This document shows positions 1-12,023 of a DNA stretch of 64,000 bases, piece after piece. The first letter of the stretch is position 1; every line of letters starts with the position of its first letter. Position numbers and translations under genes: made by a program. The notes beneath the pieces were generated by a model that ran no database searches, was not told the origin of the DNA, and saw only the letters and a list, made by a program, of their open reading frames with translations. This stretch comes from Zopfochytrium polystomum. Taxonomy: Eukaryota > Chytridiomycota > Chytridiomycetes > Chytridiales > Chytridiaceae. The stretch is taken from positions 1-64,000 of the forward strand of contig JAIVFJ010000188.1 in the NCBI GenBank assembly GCA_025765615.1, read 5' to 3'.

Positions 1-1492
1 CAAAGGAGCGGGAGCGGGACGAACGGGACACTTACGTCCCACCGCAGGTACGAAACCTTTCGTGACCCTTTCAGTTCCTTCCATGTCTTTTGTCTCTAAC
101 ACGTCTTTTCCAGCGTCGCTCCACCTGCCCGACCTCCTCCAGAGAAGGTGAAGTCTTCTGCAGCAATTCTAAATGCAACAACCAGCCAACTCACAGCCAA
201 ATTCACAGGCCGCTTCTCCACCACCGGCAGTCACAAAACCGGCACCGACACCAGAGCCTGCGCCGGTTGCAGCGCCAGCAAAGAAGAAGAAGGAACCCCG
301 GATGTCCACCATGTCCGAGTCACAGATCATGGAAAAGCTTCGTAAGTCTCACGCAGTTTGGTTCTAATCGATCCATTATTTCTTGTGTTGACCCGCTTTT
401 AGGCGAGGTCGTATCCAAGGGCGACCCAACCCAGCTCTACGCCAAGGTCAAGAAGGTCGGGCAAGGCGCCTCCGGCTCCGTCTTTGTCGCGCGCCCGACC
501 AACCCAACCCCTGGCTCCCCGTCCTCCGTCGCAATCAAGCAAATGGACCTCGCGCACCAACCGCGCAAGGAACTAATCGTCAACGAGATCCTCGTCATGA
601 AAGAGTCCGCACACCCCAACATTGTCAACTTCCTCGACGCTTTCTTGGTCAAGGGCGACCTGTGGGTCGTCATGGAGTACATGGAGGGCGGCGCGCTGAC
701 GGACGTCATTGACAACAACACGATGACGGAGGGGCAGATTTCGGCGATTTGCGGGGAGACCATTAAAGGGCTGCACCACCTGCACTCGCGGCAGATCATC
801 CACCGCGACATTAAGAGCGACAATGTGTTGCTGGGCGGAGACGGATCTGTGAAAATCAGTTGAGTTCTGATTGCGTCGTCGATCCGTTTCCCACTATCGC
901 TCAATCTCACCACTTTGTATTACCACATTCCTCCCCACCCCCTCATCTTAACCCCACCCCAGCCGACTTTGGCTTCTGCGCAAAGCTGACCGCGGACCGC
1001 GGCAAGCGCGCAACAATGGTCGGCACGCCGTACTGGATGGCGCCGGAGGTGGTCAAGCAAAAGGAGTACGGCGCCAAGGTAGACATCTGGTCTCTGGGCA
1101 TCATGGCGATCGAGATGATCGAGGGCGAGCCGCCGTACCTAGAGGAGGAGCCGCTCAAGGCGCTGTACCTGATCGCGACGAACGGGACGCCGACGCTCAA
1201 GAGCCCGGAGAAGCTGACGGCGCTGTTTAAAAACTTTTTGGGGCGGTGCTTGGAGGTGGACGTGGCGAAGAGGGCGACGAGCGAGGAGCTACTGCAGGTA
1301 GGGTAAGGAGTGAGGAGCGATCAGGGTGCGCGCGTGCGGGGTTGTCGATCGTATGATGGAAACTGACCCATAACTGACCCATAACTGACTTCACCTCGCT
1401 TTTTCTGCACCACTCGCGTACAGCATCAATTCCTGCGGACGGCGGCACCACTGACGGCTTTGGCGCCCCTCGTTAAGCGGACAAAGAAGTAA
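1..1492 (+). CDS. PAK/STE20-family serine/threonine protein kinase, C-terminal part (5' end outside window)
   Basis: Signalling kinase that normally acts downstream of Cdc42/Rac GTPases on polarity and MAPK pathways. Visible kinase landmarks in order: glycine loop [12 protein letters not shown] lysine, HRDIKSDN catalytic loop, DFG (as DFGFCAKL), GTPYWMAPE activation segment and a C-lobe ending in LLQHQFL. Introns at 342-402, 859-962 and 1298-1423 restore one frame; the stop is TAA at 1490-1492. Upstream of about 342 is a Pro/Ala/Lys-rich linker (about 173-341), as in PAK proteins before the kinase domain. An intron probably spans about 48-113, but exon joints before 173 are uncertain because all frames change there. 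The CRIB and PH regions expected of PAK/Cla4 would lie outside the window. Family assignment is strong; the exact 5' structure is not. Confidence 0.88.
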
Positions 1493-2117
1493 TGGACTGA
1501 ATAGGCCCACGGCTCCCATTCCCCGTCGCCACCTCACACTACGTTCCTGTAGCCCTCACACTATTTACATCTGTATCCGCACCGCCACATTCTTGACTGA
1601 CCCGATTGTCTTCTGATGACCAGAACCACCCCAACCTTTTCTCCTGCAAACTGTTAAGTCTGGGGCTGCTTGGTTCTTTGCAGCGCTTACTGCCTTCTTT
1701 TAGTTTCTTTTTATCTCGGTCTCGGCTTATTTCTTTTTTTTTTTTCTCCTCTGTGCCTGTTTCGCACGACGCGCTGTATGGACCAAGTGAGCAATAAACC
1801 CTCGTCGGCTGAAGTGTGCTGAACGGCGTTGGCTTATTTTTGTTCGCTCTGGCTGCCAAGGTTTTATTTAGTGCCCGAGTCCGATATTGGATAAGAGGAA
1901 CATGGTTTCAGCATACGCTGGCAAGCGGGCAGGTGGTTTACACGGTATGAGAGGATACAGATATAGAGAGTAAGAGGAGTAAATTCTGAGAAGAAGCGCA
2001 GTCGTAAAAAAAAGATATGCGATCGGTTTGCAATCAAGAAAAGCGGGACTGTTCCAGACACCCATCGATCAAAGACATCGCCGTCCTACCCGCCAAAAAA
2101 AGCGAATTCAAAGTATA
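1493..2117. other. Intergenic, kinase 3' flank
   Basis: No gene seen. Holds a poly(T) run at about 1735-1745 and an AATAAA polyadenylation-like hexamer at 1793-1798, about 300 nt after the kinase stop, which could end that transcript. Confidence 0.5.
1793..1798 (+). terminator. Candidate poly(A) signal of the PAK kinase
   Basis: Perfect AATAAA downstream of the kinase stop and preceded by a T-rich stretch. The position fits a 3' UTR signal; there is no transcript evidence. Confidence 0.35.
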
Positions 2118-3343
2118 TTATCGAGATACCCCCCTCCGGTAGAGCAGATCAAAGACCGCCTCGCGTCCGTCGTACGCCAAGATCTCCTACTGGCGTCAAA
2201 TTCCCGCCGGTCAGCGACACGAGCACGGCGTACGACTTGAGCACTAGGTGCCCTACTTTCGCGCCGATCGGCGACGTCGCGTACATCCTCCTCCCCGCGG
2301 CGCGGGCGCCCTCCGCAATCTTCCTCACCCGCGCGTACCGGAGGTCCTGGTACATCTGAAACGCCGTCCGCGGGTCGCCGCCTGGAACCCGGTTCAGCAG
2401 CTCCGCGAGGACCTGGGCGTCCTCGAGCGCGACGGAGCACGCCTGGCCCAAGAACGGCAGCATCGCGTGCTTCGCGGCGCCGACCAGGACGCAGTTCTGG
2501 CTCCACCACAGCGGGAGCGGGGTGTCCATGTCGTGCAACGTCATCGGGATCAGCTCCTTGAGCAGCGGATCATCCCGCACAGCGGGTCCGGCAGGCCCCA
2601 GCTCTCCGCGAGGTCCGCGACGCGGTTGCGTTCGGCGCGGAGGTCAAACAGGGGTTTCCAGTCGTTGACCCAGAAGAGCTGGGATTCCGAGACGCGCATG
2701 ATGAGGCCGGATTTGCCGGCGACGTTGTCGGTGTGGAAGGTGAGGTTGCGGGTGGGATAGGAAGAGGAGGACGGGCCGTCGTCGACGACGCCCGAGAAGC
2801 CGACGAAGCCGGATTTGGTGGGGGTCCGGGTGGGGAAGAGGCACCGGCGGACACCAGAGTGGACGCCGTCGGCGCCGATGAGGATGTCGCCGTATGCGAC
2901 GGAGCCGTCGCGGAACTTTGCCTTGACGCCCAGGCTGCCGTCCGTCGGCTGCTCGATGCCGACCAGCAGCTTATCCGAGGAACGTACCCGCCCTCCCTTA
3001 CGAACGCATTCGTCAAGATGCGTGACAGCGCCGTTCTGAGGATGGTGATAGTGGCGAGGTCGCCGTCGACGCCGGCGGGGGTTGTTTGGGAACGAGGCGA
3101 CGGGGGTCCTCCGTTGATTTTGCGCATGTCGTATCGGTCGCAGCGGTTGCCGGCGCGGAGGACGTCGTCGAGGAGGCCCCAGCGCTTGAGGATGCGCAGG
3201 CCGTTTTCGCCGACGGGCTGGCCGGCGGGGACGTCGAGCATGTCGAGGACACGGTCGAAAATCTCGACGTCGTGGCCGGCGCGCTTGAGGGCGAGGGCGA
3301 CGGCGGGGCCGGAGACGCCGCCGCCGATGACGAGGATGCGCAT
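2118..3343 (-). pseudogene. FMO1: FAD-dependent monooxygenase paralogue with three frameshifts
   Basis: Class A flavoprotein monooxygenase (salicylate hydroxylase / zeaxanthin epoxidase-like) that would use FAD and NAD(P)H to hydroxylate a small substrate. ATG at 3343 starts MRILVIGGGVSGPAVALALK, the Rossmann GxGxxG. The reading frame then breaks three times: near 2985-2995 (before KLLVGIEQPTDGSLGVKAKF), near 2570-2580 (before KELIPMTLHD) and near 2180-2190 (before EILAYDGREAV). All segments together align end to end with the intact paralogues, ending at TAA 2118-2120. The DG motif (DILIGADGVHSGVR) is intact. The GD motif reads NCVLVGAAKHAM, with Asp replaced by Ala. Three breaks with indels of different phase point to decay rather than a single sequencing slip. 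Confidence 0.8.
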
Positions 3344-3868
3344 TGGAAGGGACGGGCGCTGTCTTTGCTTCTTTCTTTCTTGCGGCCACACTCTGTCTCC
3401 CGGTCTCGCTCTCTGCATGACTGTCGACTGCCGGCCGATTGCATGGAGAATGAAAGAATGAAGTGGATTTGAAAATTAAATTTTGGGATCTGATTTTGGA
3501 CAAAGCAGAAACTTGCGTTTGCGATATTTACCCAAAACAGATGTCCATGAAACAAGCCTGACAAGAGCGTTCCATGGCCACCTCCGCCCTTTGATCGGCT
3601 CCCTCGGTCCCCGCAGGGTCGTAGTCGGAGACAGGAGACACGGCCCAATGAAGCGACTGCCATCCGCTCCTTGCCAGTTCAATAAGTACCACTTGAAAAG
3701 CACGTACTTAACGGTCAAAGGCGCCTCCACTTCCCCCCTCACCTTGGGGCGGCAGCGCTCTCCTCGAAAACCGATCCAGTTTCTGTGGAGCCCGACGGCA
3801 GACACACCCACGCTCCGGAACGTGCCTCGCAATTCGAATGCGCGCGATTTGCTGATGTACATACAGAC

Positions 3869-4024
3869 ATGAAGATGACTTGCCTGACAGCCTGGTTGCT
3901 GCTGCACGCGACGCTGGTGAAGGTGTCTTCTTCAAGGGCCTTCGCTGGAGAACGAGGATGTAAGCGAGCTCGCGAATACTCGTCCAGCGGAGTTCATAGC
4001 TCCTGTAAAAAGATTAGCTGTTAA
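3869..4024 (+). CDS. Possible small secreted peptide or first exon
   Basis: ATG at 3869 opens a 51-codon frame beginning MKMTCLTAWLLLHATLVKVS, which has the length and hydrophobicity of a signal peptide, followed by a basic, cysteine-containing tail. A GTAAGC donor-like site lies inside the frame at about 3960, so this could be the first exon of a longer gene; no convincing second exon was found. I do not recognise a family. Confidence 0.2.
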   Translation: MKMTCLTAWLLLHATLVKVSSSRAFAGERGCKRAREYSSSGVHSSCKKISC

Positions 4025-5356
4025 CGAAGAATGCCCAGATTCGAGCAAACTAAAGGAGCTCTCCGACTTTAGTTGCAGATTTTCGAGACTGCTTCTACGA
4101 GCAGGCGGACCGTCTCTATGTGCCCGGATCACATGATTTATGAAGCGTAATCCAACAATTTAATCGTTTCAGCAGACCCGGATGGGCAGAAACGGGCGAG
4201 GAAGGGTAGCGAAGACGGCTCGTGTCCTCGACGGCCGCTGCAACTCGGGTGAAAACGCATAACGGGCCGCTCCTTCTGAAAGTGTCTGCGGATGGAAACA
4301 AGGTACAGAACTTGGCCTGAGAACCAAAAGGTCTTGACCAAGAACCAAAGGAGGCCGAGTTTGCGACCAGCACCAAACGCCAGTCAGCTAGGAGACCCTT
4401 TGGGCGCAGGATCCCCGTAGAAGACCATGGCCGCGATGGCCCATTGGCCGAAGGTGGTGGTGCTCGCGAGATGATGATGCCCTCAATGCGAGAGAAGTCT
4501 GTAATCCGATCTGATGCGCTTGAGAAAACACACACAAAATCGCCACAACAATAGATACAGCCAATTCCGTACGTGTTGCAGCGTCGTCAGCACTCAACTC
4601 CATTTGTTACCCTCAACACAGTCCTGCAGTGCAGCCTGAGTGCCTCCCCGGTTCAGGCGATCCGGCAAGCCGTGGCCGTGGACCTTCAGGGAGACCGTCC
4701 GGGGGCCTCTTGGGGCTTGGGGGTGATACCGGACAAAGTCGGAAGAGGCGGCGTAATGTCTCCCTTGAACCCCAAAGAGGTGAGTGCCCGTTGGGGGACA
4801 GCACTGCGGCTCCTCCTTTACCGTGCTCCCGGGCGGCTTGAACAGCATCCATGAGCGGCACGGGAACCCAGACGTGGCCAACTTGGCCGCGGAATGATAG
4901 CGTGACAATGTGGCGGTTGCGTGATATGTCCTTCGACCCCGCAGGCGACGGTGACACCCAGCCGTCGCCCGCGACTGCGCTGTGCGGGACAAGTTACGGC
5001 AGAAGGCCCATACGCGCGGATGAGGGGTGGGGCAGTGCCGATAGAGGATACTGCCGAGATTGGGTGGCAGCCGACGACACAGGATTTGTAGTGGGAGCAG
5101 AAGGGAGTGTCCGTCGGCGAAGCTTCTGCCTCCCGTCGGAGACCGAGGCTACAACCGCCTTTCCTGTATAGAACAGATTTGCCAGAGCTGCTTCAGTTTG
5201 ATTTTTTTTTTCCACGGCGACAATAAGCGAATACTGTATCTCTTCCCAAGCGTGCGCGACGAACGACAAAACACTCTAATTAACCAAACACTGGGGTGAG
5301 AGGTCTCCCTGTGATGGATGATTGGCGGATCGTGACGCGTGGACAACATTCGCGTG

Positions 5357-5360
5357 TGGG

Positions 5361-5392
<32 letters not shown>

Positions 5393-5394
5393 CA
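5357..5394. repeat. (GGCA)n tetranucleotide microsatellite
   Basis: About nine uninterrupted GGCA units in intergenic DNA. Simple sequence, not a spaced repeat array. Confidence 0.9.
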
Positions 5395-5699
5395 TTCCGC
5401 GATTTGTTTCTTTGGGATCGAGCGATGACGGTTTGCCGCGTGGGACATTCGAGTGCTGCCGTGATGGATGCATTCCGATTGATCGGAACGACGATGATTT
5501 AAATTTCAATTCCGGGTGGGAGGGAGATGATCGGGGGGGCGGTGGCTTCGCCCCGTCGATAATAATTTATTGTTGTTTACGGAACACTCGTGCGTTTTAC
5601 CCTGCGAAAGTTTTTTCCTCCTTTTTTTTTTTTGTCCGTCCGCGGAAAGGATAAAGAAAAAAAGAAAAAATATAAAAGCTGACAGATCGTAAACAGCAA

Positions 5700-5719
5700 A
5701 ACAACAACAACAACAACAA
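5700..5719 (+). repeat. (CAA)n run in the presumed 5' UTR of the ABCC gene
   Basis: Six to seven CAA units end two bases before the ABC transporter ATG at 5722. Unstructured CA-rich leaders are common in fungal mRNAs, so this supports the chosen start. Confidence 0.7.
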
Positions 5720-5721
5720 TA

Positions 5722-8700
5722 ATGAGATTCGCGGACGGCCCCGCCGTCGCCGCAGCCGCCGCCGCGGCTCCCCTGCTGGCGCTCGCCGTTGCGACCGCCG
5801 CCGCCCGGCGCACGGTCCTTCGTCAACTGCTTCAAGTTCCACGGCGGCACCGCCACGACCAGCAGCACCACCTGCCGCCAGAGTCAACTCCACTCCTCCT
5901 GCCCGTGTCGGCGCCCTCTGGCGGCGACGACAGCAGCAACCACAGCCGCGATGACGACGTTGGCGACGAAGATGTGGCCGCGAGCCTTTGGGAGTGGGAT
6001 TCGGCCAACGGGGACGCCACCAGCAACCCGCCGACGACGCCACCACCGAGCCCAGCCGTCGACGGAGCCGCCTTGGCTGTCCCGGTCGCAGCCTCCGCGC
6101 TCCTCTTCCTACTTCTCCTCCTTCAAATCGCCCTGGTCGTGACCCAGCTCGACCCGTCCTCCTCGTTGCTGAATTGGCTCGCAATTGCCACACTTTTAGC
6201 GACTCCTTTGGTGAGCGAATTATCTTTCTGTCACTGCTGTTACTAACTGCAAAGGACCACAAACAGGTCGTGGCGCCAATAATCGCCACCGCCGCAGCAG
6301 CAGCAGTGGAATCTGCCCCACGCACTAGCATCGCAGCCGAGCTCGACAAACGCGCGGCGAAACGGTGTCTTCTAGCTCTGGCCTCGTTCTACGGCGTCTA
6401 CGCTGTCTCCTCGTCCATCGTCGTCGTCGTGGTCTTCAGCACTCTACTGACGCAGGAACCAGAACATGTCCGCGTCGCTGCTGTCGCCGCCGCCGCGGTC
6501 GCAGAGGTGCTCGTCTCTCTCGTGGCGGCCGCAGCCCTCGTGCGCAAAAGCTCAAGCGTGGGCGTCGCTCCGATCCGCCGAAAGTTGATCAACGGGGTGT
6601 GTTGCGTGTGCAAGCGGCTGGGAAAACATGTCTGTGTTTCCATGGACTAATCCCACTGTCAACCGGTTTCGTAACACAGAAAAAGCAGTCTCCAGAGTTG
6701 GACGCGTCCCTTTACTCACGATTGTCCTTCTCCTGGTTCAGCTCCGTCATGGATCACGGCTACAAGAACGAAATAACCTTGGCCGACCTTTGGAGCGTGA
6801 ATCCAGCCGAAAACATCGATAGCAACCTCCAACGGTACTACCGCCTCCGGAGCCGACACCCCGACGCGTCTCTCCTCTACGTGCTCTATCTCTTCAACCG
6901 GAAGACGATTATCACGCAGGCGTTCCTGCTCGCCGGATCGACGGCGGTCTTCTTTGCGCAGCCGTTCTTTCTCAACCGCATCCTCGATTTTCTCGATCAC
7001 CGCGGCGAGCAAGGAGCTGCCCCCGTCTGGGTGGCGTACGCGTTTGTCGTTGGGATGCTGCTGACCACCGTGATACGATATGCCCTCGACGGTCAAGTAA
7101 AGCTTTTGGAGAAAAAGTTTGGGATCCGTAACGCAAACATACTATCGGGGTTGATTTATCGAAAGGCGCTTCACCGGAGCCCTCAAATCGCTCTTGAAGG
7201 CGATGAACGCGGCGCATCGGTTGGGAAGATAGCGAACTTGATGTCCGGTAAGTAGCCTTCTCTTTTCCGGAAGCCAAAGGTGCACCTTTCACCAAACCCT
7301 TATCGCACGGGCAGTCGATTCGAATTCTGTGGGACAATGGGTTGGCAAGATCTATTTCCCGATCGTGACGTTTGTTCAGATTGTCCTTGCGGTTGCGGCG
7401 CTCGTGTATGTCCTTGGAGTGGCCGCGCTTGCCGGAGTCACAGTTCTTGTCGTCTTGATCTTTTCGGGGACGCCGCTTGCAGGTGAACTTCATACATTTT
7501 TCAAGTGCCTCCGCTGCTGTCCTAACGTTCCCACAATGTCATCGACCTTTCACTTATCGTTGCTGCATCGTCGGATGAAGGAATGCTGCGAGATCTTTGG
7601 GCGACCCTTAAAGTCGTGACCGATCGACGCGTCAACGCCATGAATGAATTTCTCCAAGGCATCAAAATCATCAAACTATTCGCTTGGGAGAAGCAATTCG
7701 AGGAAAAGATTAATGTCCTTCGGGAGGACGAACTGAAGTATATATTTGAGGAGAAAGTCGTTGCGGCTATGAATCGGGTCTTGTGGTTCTCCGCTCCGCT
7801 TTTGACCACGTTTGTCACTCTGCTGACATACACCGTTGTCATGGGCAACAAGCTTGATGCTACTGTCGCATTCACCGCTCTCTCCCTGTTCAATTTGCTG
7901 CGAGGTCCACTCCAGGTGAATCACTTTTGTCAACAGCGTCCCCTGTTGTTGCTCATTCTTTTGTTCTTGCAGACATTTCCCGACACACTTGTTCAACTCA
8001 TCAACACATGGGTTTCTTACAAACGAATCGACCTCTTCCTCAAAGAGGAGGACTTGGAGGAATTCACGAATCCGGCCTCCAACAAAGCCTCAGACAGCTC
8101 GCCCAGCACCGCCCTCGGATTCGAAAACGCGTCGTTCGAATGGTCCGAAAACGCCGCGCGGCCGCCCGAGCCGATACGGCCGAGCCTCTTATCGCAGGCC
8201 AGTCTCATTTGGAAGCGACCCGCGGCAGCACCTCCGCCATCTGCGCCCCGCTCGGCCATGGAAGAGCAGCGACGCGCCAACGTGTTCAGCCTGACCGAGC
8301 TCGACGGGGATTTCCCGGTGTCCAAGCTGACGGTCATCGTCGGGGCCACCGGCGCGGGCAAGTCTTCCTTGCTCCTCGCGCTCCTCGGCGAAATGCGGCG
8401 CACACACGGACGCCGGTCCTGCCCCGTGGATACGTCGACGCCGCTGGCCGCCGCCTCTGTCCCGTCGTTCGAGACAAGCCTCGGCGTCGCGTACGTCCCG
8501 CAGGTTCCGTGGCTGCTAAACGCCACGGTACGCGACAACGTCCTGTTTGGAAAGCCGTATGACCGCGTGCGGTACCAGCGGGTCATCGATGCGTGCGCGC
8601 TGGTCAAGGATTTGGAGACGCTGGACGGAGGCGATATGACGGAGATTGGTGAGAAGGGAATCAATCTAAGCGGTGGGCAGAAGCAGCGGATATCGCTGGC

Positions 8701-11700
8701 GAGGGCGGCGTACTCGGACTCGCCGTGGGTTCTCCTGGATGATCCGCTATCGTGAGTCACCCCTGTTTCCCTTCCTTTTTTGTTCCAGAATCTTTGTTGT
8801 ACTCACGCCCTCCCTTCCACCCACGGATGCCAGTGCGGTCGACGCACCAACGGCCCGCCACATCTACGAGCACTGCATCCTCGACCTCCTGGCAACCCGC
8901 ACCCGCCTCCTCGTTACAAACGCCGTCGGTCTCGCGGTCCCGCGCGCCGACTACCTCGTTCTCGTGGAGTCGGGCCGCGTCGTCTCCAAGGGCGCCGTCG
9001 AAGACGTCCTGTCCAACCTCGCGACTGGCCGCCTTCCGCAAACTCCCTTTGGCGACAGCGTCGCGGAGGCCGCGCCCGTCATCCTGGCAGAAAGAGCCAG
9101 GCTCGCGGCCACCGCTGCGCATGGGTCGCTGACTGTCGATGCCGCGTCATTACCCGCTGACGGCCAGTTGGACGACGGCGCCACGGCGTTGGGCGGTTTG
9201 TCACCCACCGACATGGATCGAAAGAAGAAGGCAAAGCTTGTTGAAGACGAGGCGATGGCTACTGGAAACGTCAAGCTGTCGGTGTACTACCTCTTCTACT
9301 TTGCCCTCGGCGGTCTCCCATCTCTGTCCATCCTCATAGCCGCATACGCTGTCAACGTCGGCTTGACCGTATACATGGACGTCATCGTCGCCCAGTGGAC
9401 CCGATCTTACGAGAAAGCTGATCCAACTTCGTCCTCGGCGGCTGTTTCCGTCGACCTTCATCAAGAGACTTTTGCACAGGAAGAGAACCCGACGTCGTAC
9501 TACCTCAAGTACTACGCGGCGTTCGCCGTTCTCACCATCGCGACCATCATTATTCGCCTCGTGGTCCTCGCGTTAGTTCAGCAACGGGCGGGTCGGACGA
9601 TTCACCGCGGCATGATGCGAAACGTGCTTGGCGCGCCGCTGCGCTTTTTCGAAGTGACTCCGCTTGGGAGGATCATCAATCGGTTCTCGAGGGATATAGA
9701 GGCGGTGGACTTTGACGTTGGAATAAGGTAAGGTTGCAAGTTTCGGCAGCGTCTTTGTCAAATTCTCATTGATTATCGGTGTTGGTGACACCAGCGGTGG
9801 AAGCGTCATGTATCGTAAGTGAAGCACTTGAAATTTTGCCATGGAGAAGAAAGGTTTCTCACGGAACTATGCCACTGTTCCTCACTAGAAATCCTCACAC
9901 TGCTCTTTGTCGTCGGGGCAATCACCTCGGTCGTACCCCCTCTTTTGTTTCTACTCTTGCCACTTGGTGAGTCGCGATCAGCATTGATCTGCTATTTCTG
10001 CAGAATTGGCCGCAACACAATTTCCTTACTCAGCCTGTGTAAATTTTTACAGGTTATGTTTATGCGCGTATTGGGATGTACTACATTCGAACCTCAAGAT
10101 CCCTGAAGCGAATCAACTCTGTTACTCGGTCTCCTATATACTCCCATTTCGGCGAAACGCTTACGTAAGTCTTTCCGAACCACAGAATAATAGTGATGCG
10201 CTTTGTTGATAGCCAAACCGTCCTCACTAATGGTTCCCTTGGCGACACTTGTTGGCTTGAATTCACAGGGGTGTTTCCGTTATACGCGCCTTCCACCGCA
10301 CCAACGCCTTCGCGGCGGAATCCTGCCGCAGATTCGACGACTCGAACCGCGCCTCCTACTACCTTGCCATCAGCTCAATCTGGGCCTCAATCCGCATGCA
10401 GATACTTTCGGCGCTCGTCATGTTTGCGGCGAGCATTTTGATCCTGATTTCCGGCGTCGACGCGAGCGTGGCGGGGCTCTGCCTCAACTTGACGCTCCAG
10501 TTGTCCCAAGCTTTGATTATTCTGGTCTGGAACCAGAGCTGGCTCGAGATGTCGATGAACTCTGTTGGTGAGTGATCGGTGGTGGTTTTTTTTGTTTTGT
10601 GTCCATTTTCTCACTAGTTATTGTGGTCCCTCCTTGTTTGCCTTGAAGAACGATGCGACGAATATCTGAACTTGGAACAAGAGGCACCTGCGGTCATTGC
10701 AGGTAGCCGACCGCCAAAGGACTGGCCGCAGGAAGGAAGGATTTCAATCCAAAATCTGGAAATGCGGTACTCCAACGACACACCGCTCGTTTTACACGGC
10801 ATTTCGGCCGACATTTTTCCGCGCGAGAAAGTCGGGATAGTTGGTCGCACTGGTGCGGGCAAGGTATGCCAAATAGGAGAAGAAAGATGTGTGAACTCCT
10901 GCCTGCCGATGCCATCTCATCGCTAAATTTTTTTTATTTGCCGCTTGCTCCTATTTCGACCGCTCCTTGTCCAGTCAACCTTGACCCTCGCCCTGCTCCG
11001 CATCATCGAACCGGCGGGCGGGAGACTCATCATCGACGGCGTCGACATTCGGACCCTCGGTCTCTACGATCTTCGCTCCAATTTGACCATCATCCCGCAG
11101 GACCCCGTGCTCTTTGCCGGCACCGTCCGCTCAAACTTGGACCCGTTCGACAGCCTCGACGACGCGACGCTGTGGAACGCGCTCCGCCGCGTGCATCTCG
11201 TCGGCAACAGCAACGACGCCGCGCACGCCACCGCAACCTCTGTGGCCGCCCCTGACTCTGCCTCTGAGCCGCCGTCATCGGGGGCGGATACTGTTTCAGT
11301 CGAGTCTGGTGGCAGTGACGGCAGCAACGACGCATCGGCAGCAAAGACGCGGTCGCCCCGCCACAGGTTTCGAATCACGCTCGACACGGCGATCGCGGAG
11401 GGCGGGTCCAACCTGTCTGCGGGACAGCGGCAGCTGCTGTGCCTGGCGAGAGCGCTGGCGCGGACGAGCAAAGTGATTGTGCTGGACGAAGGTTGGTTTT
11501 GTCAGACTTTCTCACTACAACTTACCTGTGCTAATTCGCACCTCGGTCGCAAAACTCGCAGCAACGGCCTCAGTTGACACCGAGACGGACTCGCGCATCC
11601 AGGACACGATCCGAACGGAACTGTCCAACTCCACCGTGCTGACAATCGCTCATCGCCTAAAAACCATCGTCGACTGTGAGTGTCGTCCCAAAACTGGAAG

Positions 11701-12023
11701 AGAAAACAAGTGGAGTGGTCTAACCGGAAAAAAAAATGTAGATGATCGGGTGATTGTGCTGGACCAGGGCCGAATCATCGAGAACGATACCCCATACCGT
11801 CTGATTCGCCAATCCAAGGTCGCGGTGTTCCGGAAAATGTAAGATCAGCGGGCGACGCACCAATTTTTCAGATTCGGTTGAATGTCGCGTAGTCATAACC
11901 TCTTTTTCTCATCACGCGGCCGGTGGTGGCAGGTGCGAGGAGACCGGCGAGTTCGAAGAGCTCGTCCAGATTGCGCAAGAGGCCGAGGCAAAGAGACGGC
12001 GGCCCTATGTGGGCGCGCCGTGA
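5722..12023 (+). CDS. ABCC/MRP-type full ABC transporter, 16 exons, 1701 residues
   Basis: ATP-driven exporter of organic anions or conjugates (plasma or vacuolar membrane). Exons: 5722-6210, 6267-6596, 6680-7247, 7315-7482, 7581-7915, 7973-8751, 8834-9727, 9795-9814, 9889-9966, 10053-10164, 10269-10567, 10649-10863, 10975-11491, 11562-11675, 11742-11838, 11933-12023. They sum to 5106 nt, exactly divisible by three. The eighth is a 20-nt microexon. Order: hydrophobic N-terminal TMD0-like region, TMD1, NBD1 ([26 protein letters not shown]), TMD2 ([25 protein letters not shown]), NBD2 ([34 protein letters not shown]). NBD1 has Asp in place of the catalytic Glu, usual for ABCC, but its switch His is Asn (LLVTNAVGL), which is not. 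The only large intact plus-strand gene between FMO1 and FMO2. Confidence 0.93.

Larger units (their letters stand above)
3344..5721. other. Long intergenic region without a recognised gene
   Basis: Several open frames exist on both strands (for example 4851-5171 plus, 4594-4992 minus), but none shows a family motif and they overlap each other. Contains the short signal-peptide-like frame at 3869-4024, a (GGCA)n tetranucleotide at 5357-5394, poly(T) near 5618-5632 and a (CAA)n run just before the ABC transporter start. A divergent multi-exon secreted-protein gene cannot be excluded. Confidence 0.4.

Noticed and set aside
5357..5394. Short repeat array as possible CRISPR-like element
   Set aside because: Contiguous tetranucleotide units without spacers, in a eukaryotic genome.
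5597..6349. 250-codon minus-strand Arg-rich frame
   Set aside because: Antisense of the first ABCC exons; composition follows the GC-rich coding strand.
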